A stretch of 64,000 nucleotides of DNA from Amyelois transitella. Its lineage: Eukaryota; Arthropoda; Insecta; Lepidoptera; Pyralidae. Made by a program: the position numbers and the translations under genes. Below are positions 27,924 through 57,379 of this stretch, piece after piece; within the stretch, counting starts at the first letter, position 1, and every line of letters begins with the position of its first letter. The stretch is taken from NCBI RefSeq assembly GCF_032362555.1, contig NC_083532.1:4539001-4603000 (forward strand), given 5' to 3'. The notes beneath the pieces were generated by a model. That model made no database searches. It was not told the origin of the DNA and was given only the letters and a program-made list of their open reading frames with translations.

Positions 27924-29078
27924 ATGAACCGTGATAAACGAGAGGTCGAATATCCTACTGAACTGGAGTCTCAATACATTTTGAGATTGCCCGAGGAACC
28001 TGCTAAGGTTTTACGCGAGGTGCTCAAATCTGGTGAGAATTTAAAGAATCGCTTGACTATACAGGTCGAAAACGACATGAGACAAGGAGAAGTACGCTTC
28101 GATCATTGGCTCATGCACGCCAAAATCGTAGATCTTCCTACCATAGTAGAATCACTTAAAACTATCGACAATAAGAGTTTTTATAAAACTGCCGATATAT
28201 GCCAAATGATGATATGTAAAGACGAGCCGGATTTACCCACAGTGGAAGAGGAATCTCCAACTAAAAATAAGAAGAAAGATCCTTACAAAGTTGACAAGAA
28301 GTTCTTGTTTCCGCATGGTATTACGCCACCAACGAAAAATGTGAGAAAGCGCCGTTTCAGGAAGACATTAAAGAAGAAATTCGTTGAGGCTCCTGAGGTT
28401 GAGAAAGAGGTTAAGAGATTGTTACGAGCAGACAATGAGGCTTTCAGTGTAACTTGGGAAGTCATAAAAGAGGAAGAAGAAGTAGTTAAACATGAACCGA
28501 AAGCAAACACAAAAGCCGAGAAGAAATCTAAAGCGGCTCTAAAGAGGGAAGCAGCATTACGGCCAGTCAAACCGGAAACTTCAAACGTGGTTGACATATT
28601 CGGTGGAGCTGTCAGCGATAGTGATTTGGAAGATGAGAATATTAATGTTGAAATGGAAGATAGCCGCTTATCACCATATGACAGCCGTTTATCAGATACA
28701 AACTCGATGTTCAATGAGTTATCTAAACGAGAATTGCCTGTTGAGTATGATATGTTTTCTCGTAATCCGGAAACCAGTAGTCATAGCCGTTCTTTGACTC
28801 CTGCGGTGGCAAGGAGTGGTATGTCATCTGAAGATGACGGGGAATTTCATCGAGATATGACCAAAGATAACATGACTGGGAGAATCGAACAACTCCGAAC
28901 AGAATTGGAGGAATTAAAGCAACGTAAACTGAAAACTCAGCAAGAAATTGCAGGAATGGAGAACCAAGCATTACGGCAAAGGTTTTCGGAAGCATTACAT
29001 TCCTTAAATAAAGATATAATGTATAAGGAGATGGAATATCAGGGGTTATTAACCCTTCAGAATTCAGATGATATTTAA
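27924..29078 (+). CDS. Taf7: Transcription initiation factor TFIID subunit 7
   Basis: A single exon encodes 384 aa. The N-terminal ~160 residues are the TAFII55 domain: the conserved opening ESQYILRLPEE, the basic stretch around LTIQVENDMRQGEVRFDHW, and LPTIVESLKTIDNKSFYKT followed by DICQMMIC are hallmark TAF7 sequence. The middle is Lys/Glu-rich with charged runs (KNVRKRRFRKTLKKKF) and an acidic patch (DSDLEDENINVEMED). The C-terminal ~70 residues form a predicted coiled coil (RIEQLRTELEELKQRKLKTQ). In TFIID this subunit contacts TAF1 and restrains its acetyltransferase activity (family knowledge). Length is near the usual 340-480 aa. The absence of introns contrasts with the neighbouring genes. 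Confidence 0.96.
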   Translation: MNRDKREVEYPTELESQYILRLPEEPAKVLREVLKSGENLKNRLTIQVENDMRQGEVRFDHWLMHAKIVDLPTIVESLKTIDNKSFYKTADICQMMICKDEPDLPTVEEESPTKNKKKDPYKVDKKFLFPHGITPPTKNVRKRRFRKTLKKKFVEAPEVEKEVKRLLRADNEAFSVTWEVIKEEEEVVKHEPKANTKAEKKSKAALKREAALRPVKPETSNVVDIFGGAVSDSDLEDENINVEMEDSRLSPYDSRLSDTNSMFNELSKRELPVEYDMFSRNPETSSHSRSLTPAVARSGMSSEDDGEFHRDMTKDNMTGRIEQLRTELEELKQRKLKTQQEIAGMENQALRQRFSEALHSLNKDIMYKEMEYQGLLTLQNSDDI

Positions 29079-30140
29079 ATTCTCATACTATATAGTTGCT
29101 ACTGTACTATTGATATATAACTTACGTTTGTTAAATATAAAATTAGCTTAAATGTTAATTGATATTTCTTATTCACAATAATAATTAATACTGCTATAAT
29201 ACAATTTTGGCGAAATTTGAGCCACAGATAGAATACACCTTTAGAAATAACATAGGCTACTGCAAATTTGCAACTATATAACGAATTTCGCAAATCGCTG
29301 TTACTGATTTAAGTTATAACTAACACGTAATACCCAAACATAACTGATAAAAAGGTACATATATGTTAATCAATATACAATAATAAATGTGGTCATACTT
29401 CAGAAAAATATGTTTTATTCCCATACATACAAATTAGGTTAAGTTGTACCTGATGCGAATTCCATCTGATCTCAGCTATGCAGGAGAACCTAACTCGTTC
29501 TTGTAAGTCGTATACGAAATAGCGATAAACTAAAACAAAATCGAAATTTTATACATACCTACAGAAATAAAAAGCGAAATCATTTTGCATTTAAACTATT
29601 CACATCACCTAAGATTACAGAATAAATAAAGTAGGCAGGAATTTTGATTATGCATTTAAAAATTGGCGCCAATTTTCATTCTCTGTGCACCAATCGTAAT
29701 TAACCATAGAGAACATAACCGGTTTTCCACCAATTTTCCGAGCCCATCCCTAGTGGAAAGCCGATCGAAAAAATGACATTTCACAATCGGGTGGTGAAGT
29801 ATGAAGTGCGGGGATCGCGAAATTGGTTGCGGTTGTATTGAGAATACGTATTTTTCTTGTTTTATCGCCAAAACCCTTTCATTACCAATGCAACGACCGA
29901 TAGTAATAGTGTTCTAGATTATAATACAATTTTATTAGTCAGTGCGAAGTGTTCTATCCATCAGATTTGTCGTTTAACATCTACTGCGGTTGTTCGTGTT
30001 GTTTTTATTATTGATATTTCAATTTCACAATCGCGCGCTAAAGTTAGACCTGGGAAATATTAAGATAATCGTCTATAAATATATCGTGAACGAATTCGTA
30101 GTAAAAATAATTTCAAATAGTCAATATAAATAAAATTAAA
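29079..30140. other. TAF7 3' flank and AHCYL1-like 5' region
   Basis: AATAAA-type signals occur near 29381 (TAATAAATG), suitable for TAF7. A weak reversed family C SINE fragment lies at 29437-29500. At 29939-29945 an arthropod initiator-like TCAGT is a possible start site for the next gene, about 200 bp upstream of its ATG; this is a guess from the motif only. Confidence 0.35.
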
Positions 30141-49987
<19,847 letters not shown>

Positions 49988-50945
49988 CATAAAATAGTGT
50001 ACGCGAATAACAATACGTGGAGGCGGGGGAAAGAGTGAATTGTTTAGGAGATACGCCAGTGTCAAAAAGGTTGAGGAACAGTTATAATGAACGCGGATTT
50101 GCAGTCTTTCGATGTTATTACAAGTAGCCTTATTTATCATGTCATCCAAAAAGGCGAGACACCTCTCACTGTCCAACCTCTTTATTTAAAAAAAAACTTA
50201 ATGTGTAATCAAAATATGGGTATTCTACTGCAAATGTTGCGGAGGTTAGTTGGGCGTCGCTTCGTGTAAATACTGGACTTAACCAATCAAGAATTCTGTG
50301 CAATGCGAGATTTCTACGTGTATGAAGTCGCGGGCATTACCTATATAGGAACTATATTTAAGTTGGCGACGCGTCTCGTTCTCTTTGCGAGAAAATCTGA
50401 TATACTGAAAAAAAAAAAAGCTTAAGTAATTTTCGATTCATATCAGGAGGAACCGCGTTCATTTAAGAAGTAAAAAAAATTGCTTACCGATTATTTACAC
50501 GAAATTCACTGGCGTATCTCTCATACAAAGCCGTCCCTAGCCCCTTATTGAAGTAGCACCGATACTACTTTTTATAACATTGTATGTAAATGTAAAAGTG
50601 AAAATATTTTTACCAAAAACAAAATGGTTACATCAAACCCTTTAATCGTAATCGTAAAGGGCGCCGAAAGATATTCTAACCCTGTGCTAATAATTAAGCT
50701 AGGGACGGCGCAATTTTCCCGCGATGACGCCACACGTACTGTTATATCGTGCAAAGCTTTTAAATGCTTACTGTGAAGTATTACTGTCCTATTCTGAAAT
50801 TGGTGACTCACGTTTGAGACGAAAATCGATCAAGTGGTTTTTTGTTTGCATAGTAATCAAACGAATTAGCCGTTTTAAGCATCTTTAGTCACCATAGGTA
50901 TTTTAGTTTACAATTATTATAAAGTTATTGCGCAATCAACACACA
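49988..50945 (+). other. Probable 3' UTR and flank of the AHCYL1-like gene
   Basis: Sequence after the stop is nearly free of the repeat families that crowd the introns, as expected for retained exon sequence. The real poly(A) site is not identifiable by eye; candidates include AATAAA-like signals at about 52664 and 54090. Confidence 0.4.
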
Positions 50946-51028
50946 ATCTTTTCAAAACTGTTGGTTCTGTCTACCCCGCAAGGGATAAAGACGTGACCAT
51001 ATGTATGTATTTATTATTGCGCACAAAC
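50946..51028 (+). repeat. SINE family A 3' fragment
   Basis: TCTTTTCAAAACTGTTGGTTC to GACCATATGTATGTATT. Confidence 0.8.
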
Positions 51029-51090
51029 ATAAATATGATAATAATTAATATTCGAAGCGCATATAAACACATTCGTCTAGTGCAGTTTTA

Positions 51091-51510
51091 ACCATGATCC
51101 AATACGGGTGCCGTGTGGTTCCCGGCACCGATACAAAAAAAGAATAGTACCACTCCATCTCTTTGCCATGGTTGTAGTAAAAGGCGACTAAGGGATAGGC
51201 TTACAAACTTGGATTCTTTTTTAAGCGATGGGCTAGCAACCTGTCACTATTTGAATTTCAATTCTATCATTAAGCCTAATAGCTGAACGTGGCCATTCAG
51301 TTTTTTCAAGACGGTTGGCTCTGTCTACCCCGCAAGGGATACAGACGTGACCATATGTAATGTAATGTAATGTCCAATACGGGTTAAAATCCCCTGCAAA
51401 GGTTGCGGAGGTCAGACGGGAGTCGCTTCGTGTGAAAACCTGACTCACCCAATCCAGGATCCATGGTCAAAGGCGTACCCCGGGCTCCTCTCCAGAGTGG
51501 TGAGATTATG
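51091..51510 (+). repeat. SINE family C, interrupted by a SINE A
   Basis: ACCATGATCCAATACGGG (51091-51108) resumes after the insertion at 51368 and continues GGTTGCGGAGGTCAGACGGG, ACTCACCCAATCCAGG and CTCCTCTCCAGAGTGGTG. The tRNA-like head is missing. Confidence 0.85.
51109..51367 (+). repeat. SINE family A, reference copy with target duplication
   Basis: Inserted in a family C SINE with an 11-bp duplication TCCAATACGGG (51098-51108 and 51368-51378), which fixes the family's ends: 259 bp, starting TGCCGTGTGGTTCCCGGCAC and ending GTGACCATATG plus a short TAATG/TATG repeat. The 5' end can fold (GTGCCG with CGGCAC). No clear tRNA, 5S or 7SL promoter boxes are seen. The last ~45 bp (CTCTGTCTACCCCGCAAGGG ... 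CGTGACC, TATG tail) parallel the RTE 3' end. Confidence 0.92.
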
Positions 51511-51870
51511 TATTCAGGATTTACGACAGGAGTAAGAAGAACATGTAAAATTCGAACACCATTAACTAACTTACTTGTGCGACTAAATAGATTTATAATT
51601 ACTGTATTAAGTGAGTCGCCAATTTCAAAATAGCGCCCATAGTGACGTAGGCTTAGAGTGAACGGAAAGATTGTATTTTATTTTCATCAATTATAAATGA
51701 AAATTGTGCGCGAAAATATAACGTTTTGTGTCATTCTTTTAAAAAATGAATTGGAATTGTTGTCGATACGGTCCAATAGCACATCGACATTATGAAAATC
51801 ACAGCAAATTAGCTTTTATTACCGCTTCATAGAGTTTTCTTGATAAAAACATAAAATAATGGTATTTTTC

Positions 51871-52130
51871 TGCCGTGTGGTACCCGGCACCAATAGAAAA
51901 AAGAATAGGACCACTCCATTTCACTCCCATGGATGTCGTATAAGGCGACTAAGGGATAGGCTTACAAACTTGGGATTCTTTTTTAGGCGATGGGCTAGCA
52001 AGCTGTCACTATTTGAATCTCAATTCTATTATCAAGCCAAAAAGTTGAACGTGGCCTATCAGTCTTTTCAAGACTGTTGGCTCTGTCTACCCCGCAAGGG
52101 ATATAGACGTGACTTTATGTATGTATATGT
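51871..52130 (+). repeat. SINE family A, full length
   Basis: TGCCGTGTGGTACCCGGCAC to GACTTTATGTATGTATATG. Confidence 0.85.
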
Positions 52131-52139
52131 ATTTATTTA

Positions 52140-53267
52140 ACGTCAAAGGTCGCGCCTTAGTCGCTAAGAAAATCATATTTTCCTTAATTTAGAGCCACTT
52201 CGACTATATTAAGACCATGATGGCGCCTAAAGTGATAAAAAAAATAATAATTTTAAGTCACTTTTACTTACAATTGAATGACACAAACGTTATGAGAATT
52301 TGTTTAGAACGAATGTAAATTTTAATTAGACAAATAGCTATATAGGGCTTATTTTAAGTAAACTTGTTTGTGTCATAGCTTTTTACTTGTTATAATTCTC
52401 AGCACAGAACGGAATGGCGTTGTTTAATTTATAATTTGAGACACACGTTTGTAACGTATATTTTTTTTTGACATTAAACATTTTGCCAAAAAAAGATTGA
52501 CTTTTGCTCGGGTACATCGGCGTAATATTTAAAAGTGGTAATACGGTACGGTTTTGGTAAATATCGTTATTAATCAAAGGTGAAGTAAGTAAAAAGTTAT
52601 GAAACAAATACTATACAATTAATTATGTTACCATTTTGTGTTAAAAATTATAGTTGTGTTCAAATAAATAGATTTGTATAGTGAATAGACATGGAGGTAT
52701 GAAATCTAGAAGGAGCGTTTTAATTAAAGTCAAAATCAATAGCAAAATTGTAATTCATTAATATGCTGTCAAAAATTTTTATTTTTAGCTTTATACACAA
52801 TCAAAGAACTTGATTGATTGATAAATAAATATCTGAAATATTGTCTTTGATTAAGTTAATTTTTTTTACATATTTTTAAGTTCGATGACAATTAAATTAA
52901 GTATCATGAGGCCATATAGCTAATAAATACAAGCTTGCCCAAACGTATTTATTTTTAAATAAGTATATTTAATCCTTTCTTATGATTATTTAAATAATTT
53001 TGTAAAAACCATGAAAAAGCTACATTAACATTTGGAATCACAAGTCATTTTGTGCAAATAATAATCCTACAGTTGTTACAAGGCAAAACCTCTTTCTTCA
53101 GAAAACTGTTCTTCAGGTCGTGAGTATTTGAACACCAACAGCAGTACAGAACTTCGCATAAAAAATGATCTCACTAAAAATGCTTATAAAAAAAGATTAA
53201 AAAAATATTCAATGTTTCTTAAACGATTGATAGGCTAGTACAAATAGTTTTTCTTACAAAACTGTCT
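52140..53267. other. AT-rich stretch, nothing recognised
   Basis: No gene, no repeat family. Possibly still transcribed 3' flank of the AHCYL1-like gene; no evidence either way. Confidence 0.4.
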
Positions 53268-53395
53268 CGTAGCATGGCACGCGCGACGCCGTTTTTATCG
53301 CGCGAAAGTCTATCTCTGTTTGGTTTTTATTATGACGTGAAATGATAAAGCGATAGCTTTTCGCGATTAAAACGGCGTCGCGCGACCATGCTACG
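53268..53395. repeat. 128-bp foldback with ~42-bp imperfect arms
   Basis: CGTAGCATGG ... CGCGCGACGCCGTTTT ... on the left is matched in reverse complement on the right (AAAACGGCGTCGCGCG ... CCATGCTACG) with a few mismatches. The arms are strikingly CG-rich against the AT-rich surroundings. No target duplication is obvious. Confidence 0.85.
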
Positions 53396-54178
53396 TGGGC
53401 GGAATACCAAGTTTTTACTAAAAATGATCAATTGTTTTATGCGGAGCACCTTCTATACTTTTAAATCGGAGTTATTGCTCTAAGTCTTTTAACAAGTACA
53501 ACAGTATTCATACCTATGTATTTTAGTTATAAATCGAGGTGACTTATCGTTGCCGCCATTTTAAATCAACTTATATTTCGGGTTATATATACGTTAATGA
53601 AGTATATATACTAACTGTATGCCACACTAGTCTTATATTATTTAAATTTCTTTACGCATTTTTCGCAAAATTCATAAGGTCGTTTGAAATATTTTGTGAT
53701 ACCCGTCTGTCTCTTTCTAATTACGATGCTAGTTTCGCAGTTAAACAAAATATACAGGGATACCTACATCTTATCGTACTATTGACTCTGTGTATCCCGT
53801 AAGGGATAAATACCTCGTAAATGTATGTTTGTATGAATAAAAATGTGGAAAGAGTCAGAGGGGTAAATTAAGATAATTTAAATACATATAGGTTCTTCTG
53901 AAATTTGTATACTTATTTTATATCTATGTGGTATCATATTAGAAATGTCAAATTAATCAATTTGCTCTATGATACATTGGACCATAGACTAACAGACCGG
54001 TCGTTTATGGTCGGTGTGTGTGTTTGAACGTTGATTACGCCTAAAGTCGGATGTATAGTAGTTAATTTTAAGGTTGTTGCAATGTTTTAATAAAATAAAA
54101 GTTTGGAAAAATGCTATAGTCGTATGTTTTTACCACCTTTTTGTTTTCGTATTATAGTAACATATAATGAAATGAATA
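53396..54178. other. Non-coding stretch
   Basis: Contains only a SINE A tail remnant near 53775-53835 (CTCTGTGTATCCCGTAAGGG). The 87-aa open frame at 53539 has no recognisable features. Confidence 0.4.
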
Positions 54179-54420
54179 GTGCCGTGTGGTTCCCGGCACC
54201 AATAGAAAAAAGAATAGGACCGCTCCATCTATTTCCCATGGATGTCGTAAAAGGTGAAGGAATGGGCTTATAAACTTGGGATTCTTCTTTTAAGCGATGG
54301 GCTAGCAACCTGTCACTGTTTGAATCCATTCCATCAATAGGGTGAAAATATGGTCATCCAGGATTTTCGATATTCTTGGCTCTGTCTACCTCGTAAGGGA
54401 TAAAGGAGTGATAAAATGCA
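54179..54420 (+). repeat. SINE family A, diverged 3' half
   Basis: GTGCCGTGTGGTTCCCGGCAC intact at the head; the 3' end (CTCTGTCTACCTCGTAAGGG) lacks the TATG tail. Confidence 0.8.
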
Positions 54421-54601
54421 TTATTTTAATGACAATATCTAGGAAACGCTGGATTGGATTACAAAGATTAAATGATTACGATTGTAATTGATTAATTTTA
54501 ATGAGACTAGCTTTTGGCCGCGAAGTCGATCACTGTAAAAGTTCACAAAAAAAAGCTGATTCATCTATTGCATTATAGGGGGGAGGTATTTTGGAGCTAT
54601 T

Positions 54602-54772
54602 CAGGTAACTGGATGTGTAACCATGATCCAATATGAGTTAGGTTCCCCTGCAAAGGTTGCGGAGGTCAGACGGGAGTCGCTTCGTGTAAAAACCTGACTC
54701 ACCCAATCCAGGATCCACGGTCAAAAGCACACCCCGGGCTCCTCTCCAGAGAGGTGAGGATTCAACCATCAT
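54602..54772 (+). repeat. SINE family C, 3' half
   Basis: CAGGTAACTGGATGTGTAACC to CTCCTCTCCAGAGAGGTGAGG. Confidence 0.82.
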
Positions 54773-54825
54773 CCTTATCTAAATTATCCTAAGTCCTAAG
54801 GATGATTGATAAATAAATACTATAT

Positions 54826-55048
54826 ATACTTACTATATGTGACAAATTACACAGATTGAGTTAGCTTGGAAGTAAGTTCGAGATTTGTGTAACGAGATAC
54901 TAACTCAACGATACTATATTTTATAATAAATACTTATATAGATGAACATCCAAGACCCAGGTCAATCAGAAATAGTGCGTTTCTCATCATGGCCTGACCG
55001 GGATTCGAACCCGGGACCTCTGTTGTCACAGACAAGCGAACTACCGTC
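54826..55048 (-). repeat. SINE family B, reverse
   Basis: TATATATACTTACTATATGTG near the tail side, reversed body, then GGGATTCGAACCCGGGACC (B box reversed); A-box region truncated (GACAAGCGAACTACCG). Confidence 0.82.
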
Positions 55049-55256
55049 AAAATTGATGATTTAATAGATAAAATAATTCAAGACAAGATTCAATTAAGAA
55101 TCATAACTTAAGTGTATTAATCAGTAGGAATTTAGATAATGTTTGATAAATACATTAATTGATTTATCATGTTAAAAGTGTTGTAGATATATTGGAAAGT
55201 GGTTGTGTAAATATGAGGCTTAATTAATTAGTAAAAGTAAGTAATTACATAAATAC

Positions 55257-55485
55257 ATACATATATTCACGTCTATATACCTTGCGGGGTAGACAGAGCC
55301 AACAGTCTTGAAAATACTTTTAGGCCGCGTTCAGATTATTGGCATAATGATGGAATTGAGATTCAAATTGTGACAGGTTGCTAGCCCATCGCCTAAAAGA
55401 AGAATCTCATATGACAAACTGCTGAAGGTGGCCTTTCAGTCTTCGTGAGGCACTGCCATCCCCGTGAGGGCTATAGACGTGATTA
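55257..55485. repeat. SINE A fragments, reversed then plus
   Basis: 55257-55408 reversed 3' part; 55410-55483 plus-orientation 3' end (GGCCTTTCAGTCTTC ... GCTATAGACGTGATTA). Confidence 0.72.
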
Positions 55486-55554
55486 ATTATTAAAATTCGG
55501 TATAATAAATTAATCATAGCAATGTTATTCCCTTGTCCATATATCTATTCTACA

Positions 55555-55702
55555 TACATACATAAAATCACGCCTCTTTCCCGGAGGGGTAGGCAGAGAC
55601 TACCTCTTTCCACTTGCCACGATCTCTGGATATTTCCTTCGCTTCATCCACATTCATAACTCTCTTCATGCAAGCTCGGCGGTTTCGGGTACTTTTGACC
55701 AT
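55555..55702 (-). repeat. RTE LINE 3' end, reverse
   Basis: ATACATACATAAAATCACGCC to CGGCGGTTTCGGGTAC. Confidence 0.86.
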
Positions 55703-55725
55703 ATCTATTCATTATCTATTCGAAG

Positions 55726-55870
55726 TTTGGACAATTGTGAAGTTGACGTTATTGAAGGAAACGCTGCAGTGCAGTTTGTTACCGCTTCTTCTGCACTGAC
55801 GCTTTGGAAGCGGCAGTAAACTTGACGTCAACCAATGTTGTGAAATCAAAAAAGATATGACAATATGTTG
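55726..55870 (-). repeat. Unclassified dispersed repeat, copy 3, reverse
   Basis: Reverse complement of the repeat at 44842-45000 with few differences (GTTACCGCTTCTTCTGCACTG, CGCTTTGGAAGCGGCAG). Confidence 0.75.
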
Positions 55871-55965
55871 AAATGAACCATAATAATAATTAAAAAAAAA
55901 TAATTTGAATTTAATGCATGTATAGATATGTATATGTATGTACATGTATATGTATGTTATCTAAA

Positions 55966-56226
55966 CATACATACATACATATAATCACGTCTACATCCCT
56001 TGCGGGGTAGACAGAGCCAACAGTCTTTAAAAACTGACAGGCCTCGTTCATCTGTTTGGCTAAATGATAGAATTGTGATTCAAATAGTGACAGGTTGCTA
56101 ACCTATCGCCTAAAAGAAGAATCCCAAGTTTACAAGCCTTGTCGCCTTAGTCGCCTTTTACGACATTCGTGTGAAAGAGACGCAGTGGTCCTTCTCTTTT
56201 TCTCTTGGTGCTGGGAACCACACGGC
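55966..56226 (-). repeat. SINE family A, full length, reverse
   Basis: ATACATACATACATATAATC to GGGAACCACACGGC. Confidence 0.84.
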
Positions 56227-56277
56227 GCTGTTATCTAAAAGACAGTACAATGTGTTTATGTTAAGCTATATTACAAA

Positions 56278-56452
56278 CCAGCTGTGCCCGCGACTTCGTC
56301 CGCGTGGAATTGTTATTTTTGGCATCATTGAAGCCCTCAAAGAGGAATAATTTTCCCCGTTTTTTTTTCACATTTTCCAGCCGTTCCTGAGATTAGCGCG
56401 TTCAAACAAACAAACAAACTCTTCAGCTTTATTATGTTAGTATAGATACATA
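56278..56452 (-). mobile_element. Non-autonomous Helitron, GAAGAG type, internally deleted, reverse
   Basis: ACCAGCTGTGCCCGCGACTTC (terminal CTAG mutated to CTGG on the minus strand) to CTTCAGCTTTATTATGTTAG. Confidence 0.68.
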
Positions 56453-56635
56453 GGTACCTATATGCCTAATCAAATAGCTACCTACATATGTTTTGCTAAT
56501 TACAATTTAAAGATAATGTAATCTGTGTATTAGATCTAAAATTATTATATTTTCTAGAATTTCGCGTGTTCATAACATATTGAAAAAAAAAACAGCCAAG
56601 TGCGAGTCGGGTTTGCGCTATACGACATACGTACA

Positions 56636-57000
56636 TACATAAAATTTTCCCGGAGGGGTAGGCAGAGACTATGTCTTTCCAACCTCACGATCCCTGCATA
56701 CTTATTTCGTTTGATCCACATTCATAACTCTCTTCATGCAAGCTCGGCGGTTTCGGGTAAGAGGACCTGACCGTACTCTTGACCTGACCTTTTGCCAGCA
56801 TGTCCCTGATTTGGTCAATGTTACAATCATATAAATAAATAAAAATAAAAATAAAAAAATATAAAAATAAATATAGGCCTTCCCATTCAAAGGTTCTATT
56901 CACACTCACCTTGTATATTTGCTTAGTCAACCTACTTTCATTCATCCTCTCCAGATGACCAAACCATCTAAGCATTCCCTTTTCTATTAATGACACTATT
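56636..57000 (-). repeat. RTE LINE 3' end, longer copy with A-rich insertion, reverse
   Basis: Encodes IEKGMLRWFGHLERMNESRL on minus near 56990-56930 and the GKEA-type terminus near 56650. The GRPRRTYLDQ region is replaced by an AAATAAATAAAAATA tract at 56830-56875. Confidence 0.8.
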
Positions 57001-57059
57001 TTATCTATCTCTATATTAATGACACTATTTTATCTATCTCTATTAATGACAACCTTTCC

Positions 57060-57270
57060 AGAGAGTTACCGTAAGTCGTAAAAGACGACTAAGAGATAGG
57101 CTTACATACTTAGGAATCTTTTTTAAGGCGATGGGCTAGCAACTGTCACTATATGAATCTCAATTCTGTCATTAAGCCAAACAGCTGAACGTGGCCTATC
57201 AGTATTTTCAAGACTGCTGCCTGTGTCTACCCCGCAAGGGATATAGACGTGATTATATGTATGCATGTAG
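57060..57270 (+). repeat. SINE family A, head-truncated
   Basis: Starts in the GTCGTAAAAGACGACTAAG block and ends GATTATATGTATGCATG. Just before it, ATGACACTATTTTATCTATC is duplicated (56990-57048). Confidence 0.78.
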
Positions 57271-57379
57271 ATACTTTTTGTGTTTATGTACTACATTGTG
57301 TGATTATTTTATTTTTAAAAATTTTCATTCATTCATTCACATCTCAGTGTTCAGTAAGGTAAAATAATTAGGTATACTA

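Noticed and set aside
28283-28714. 143-aa minus-strand ORF
   Set aside because: Antisense of the TAF7 coding sequence; no independent codon pattern.
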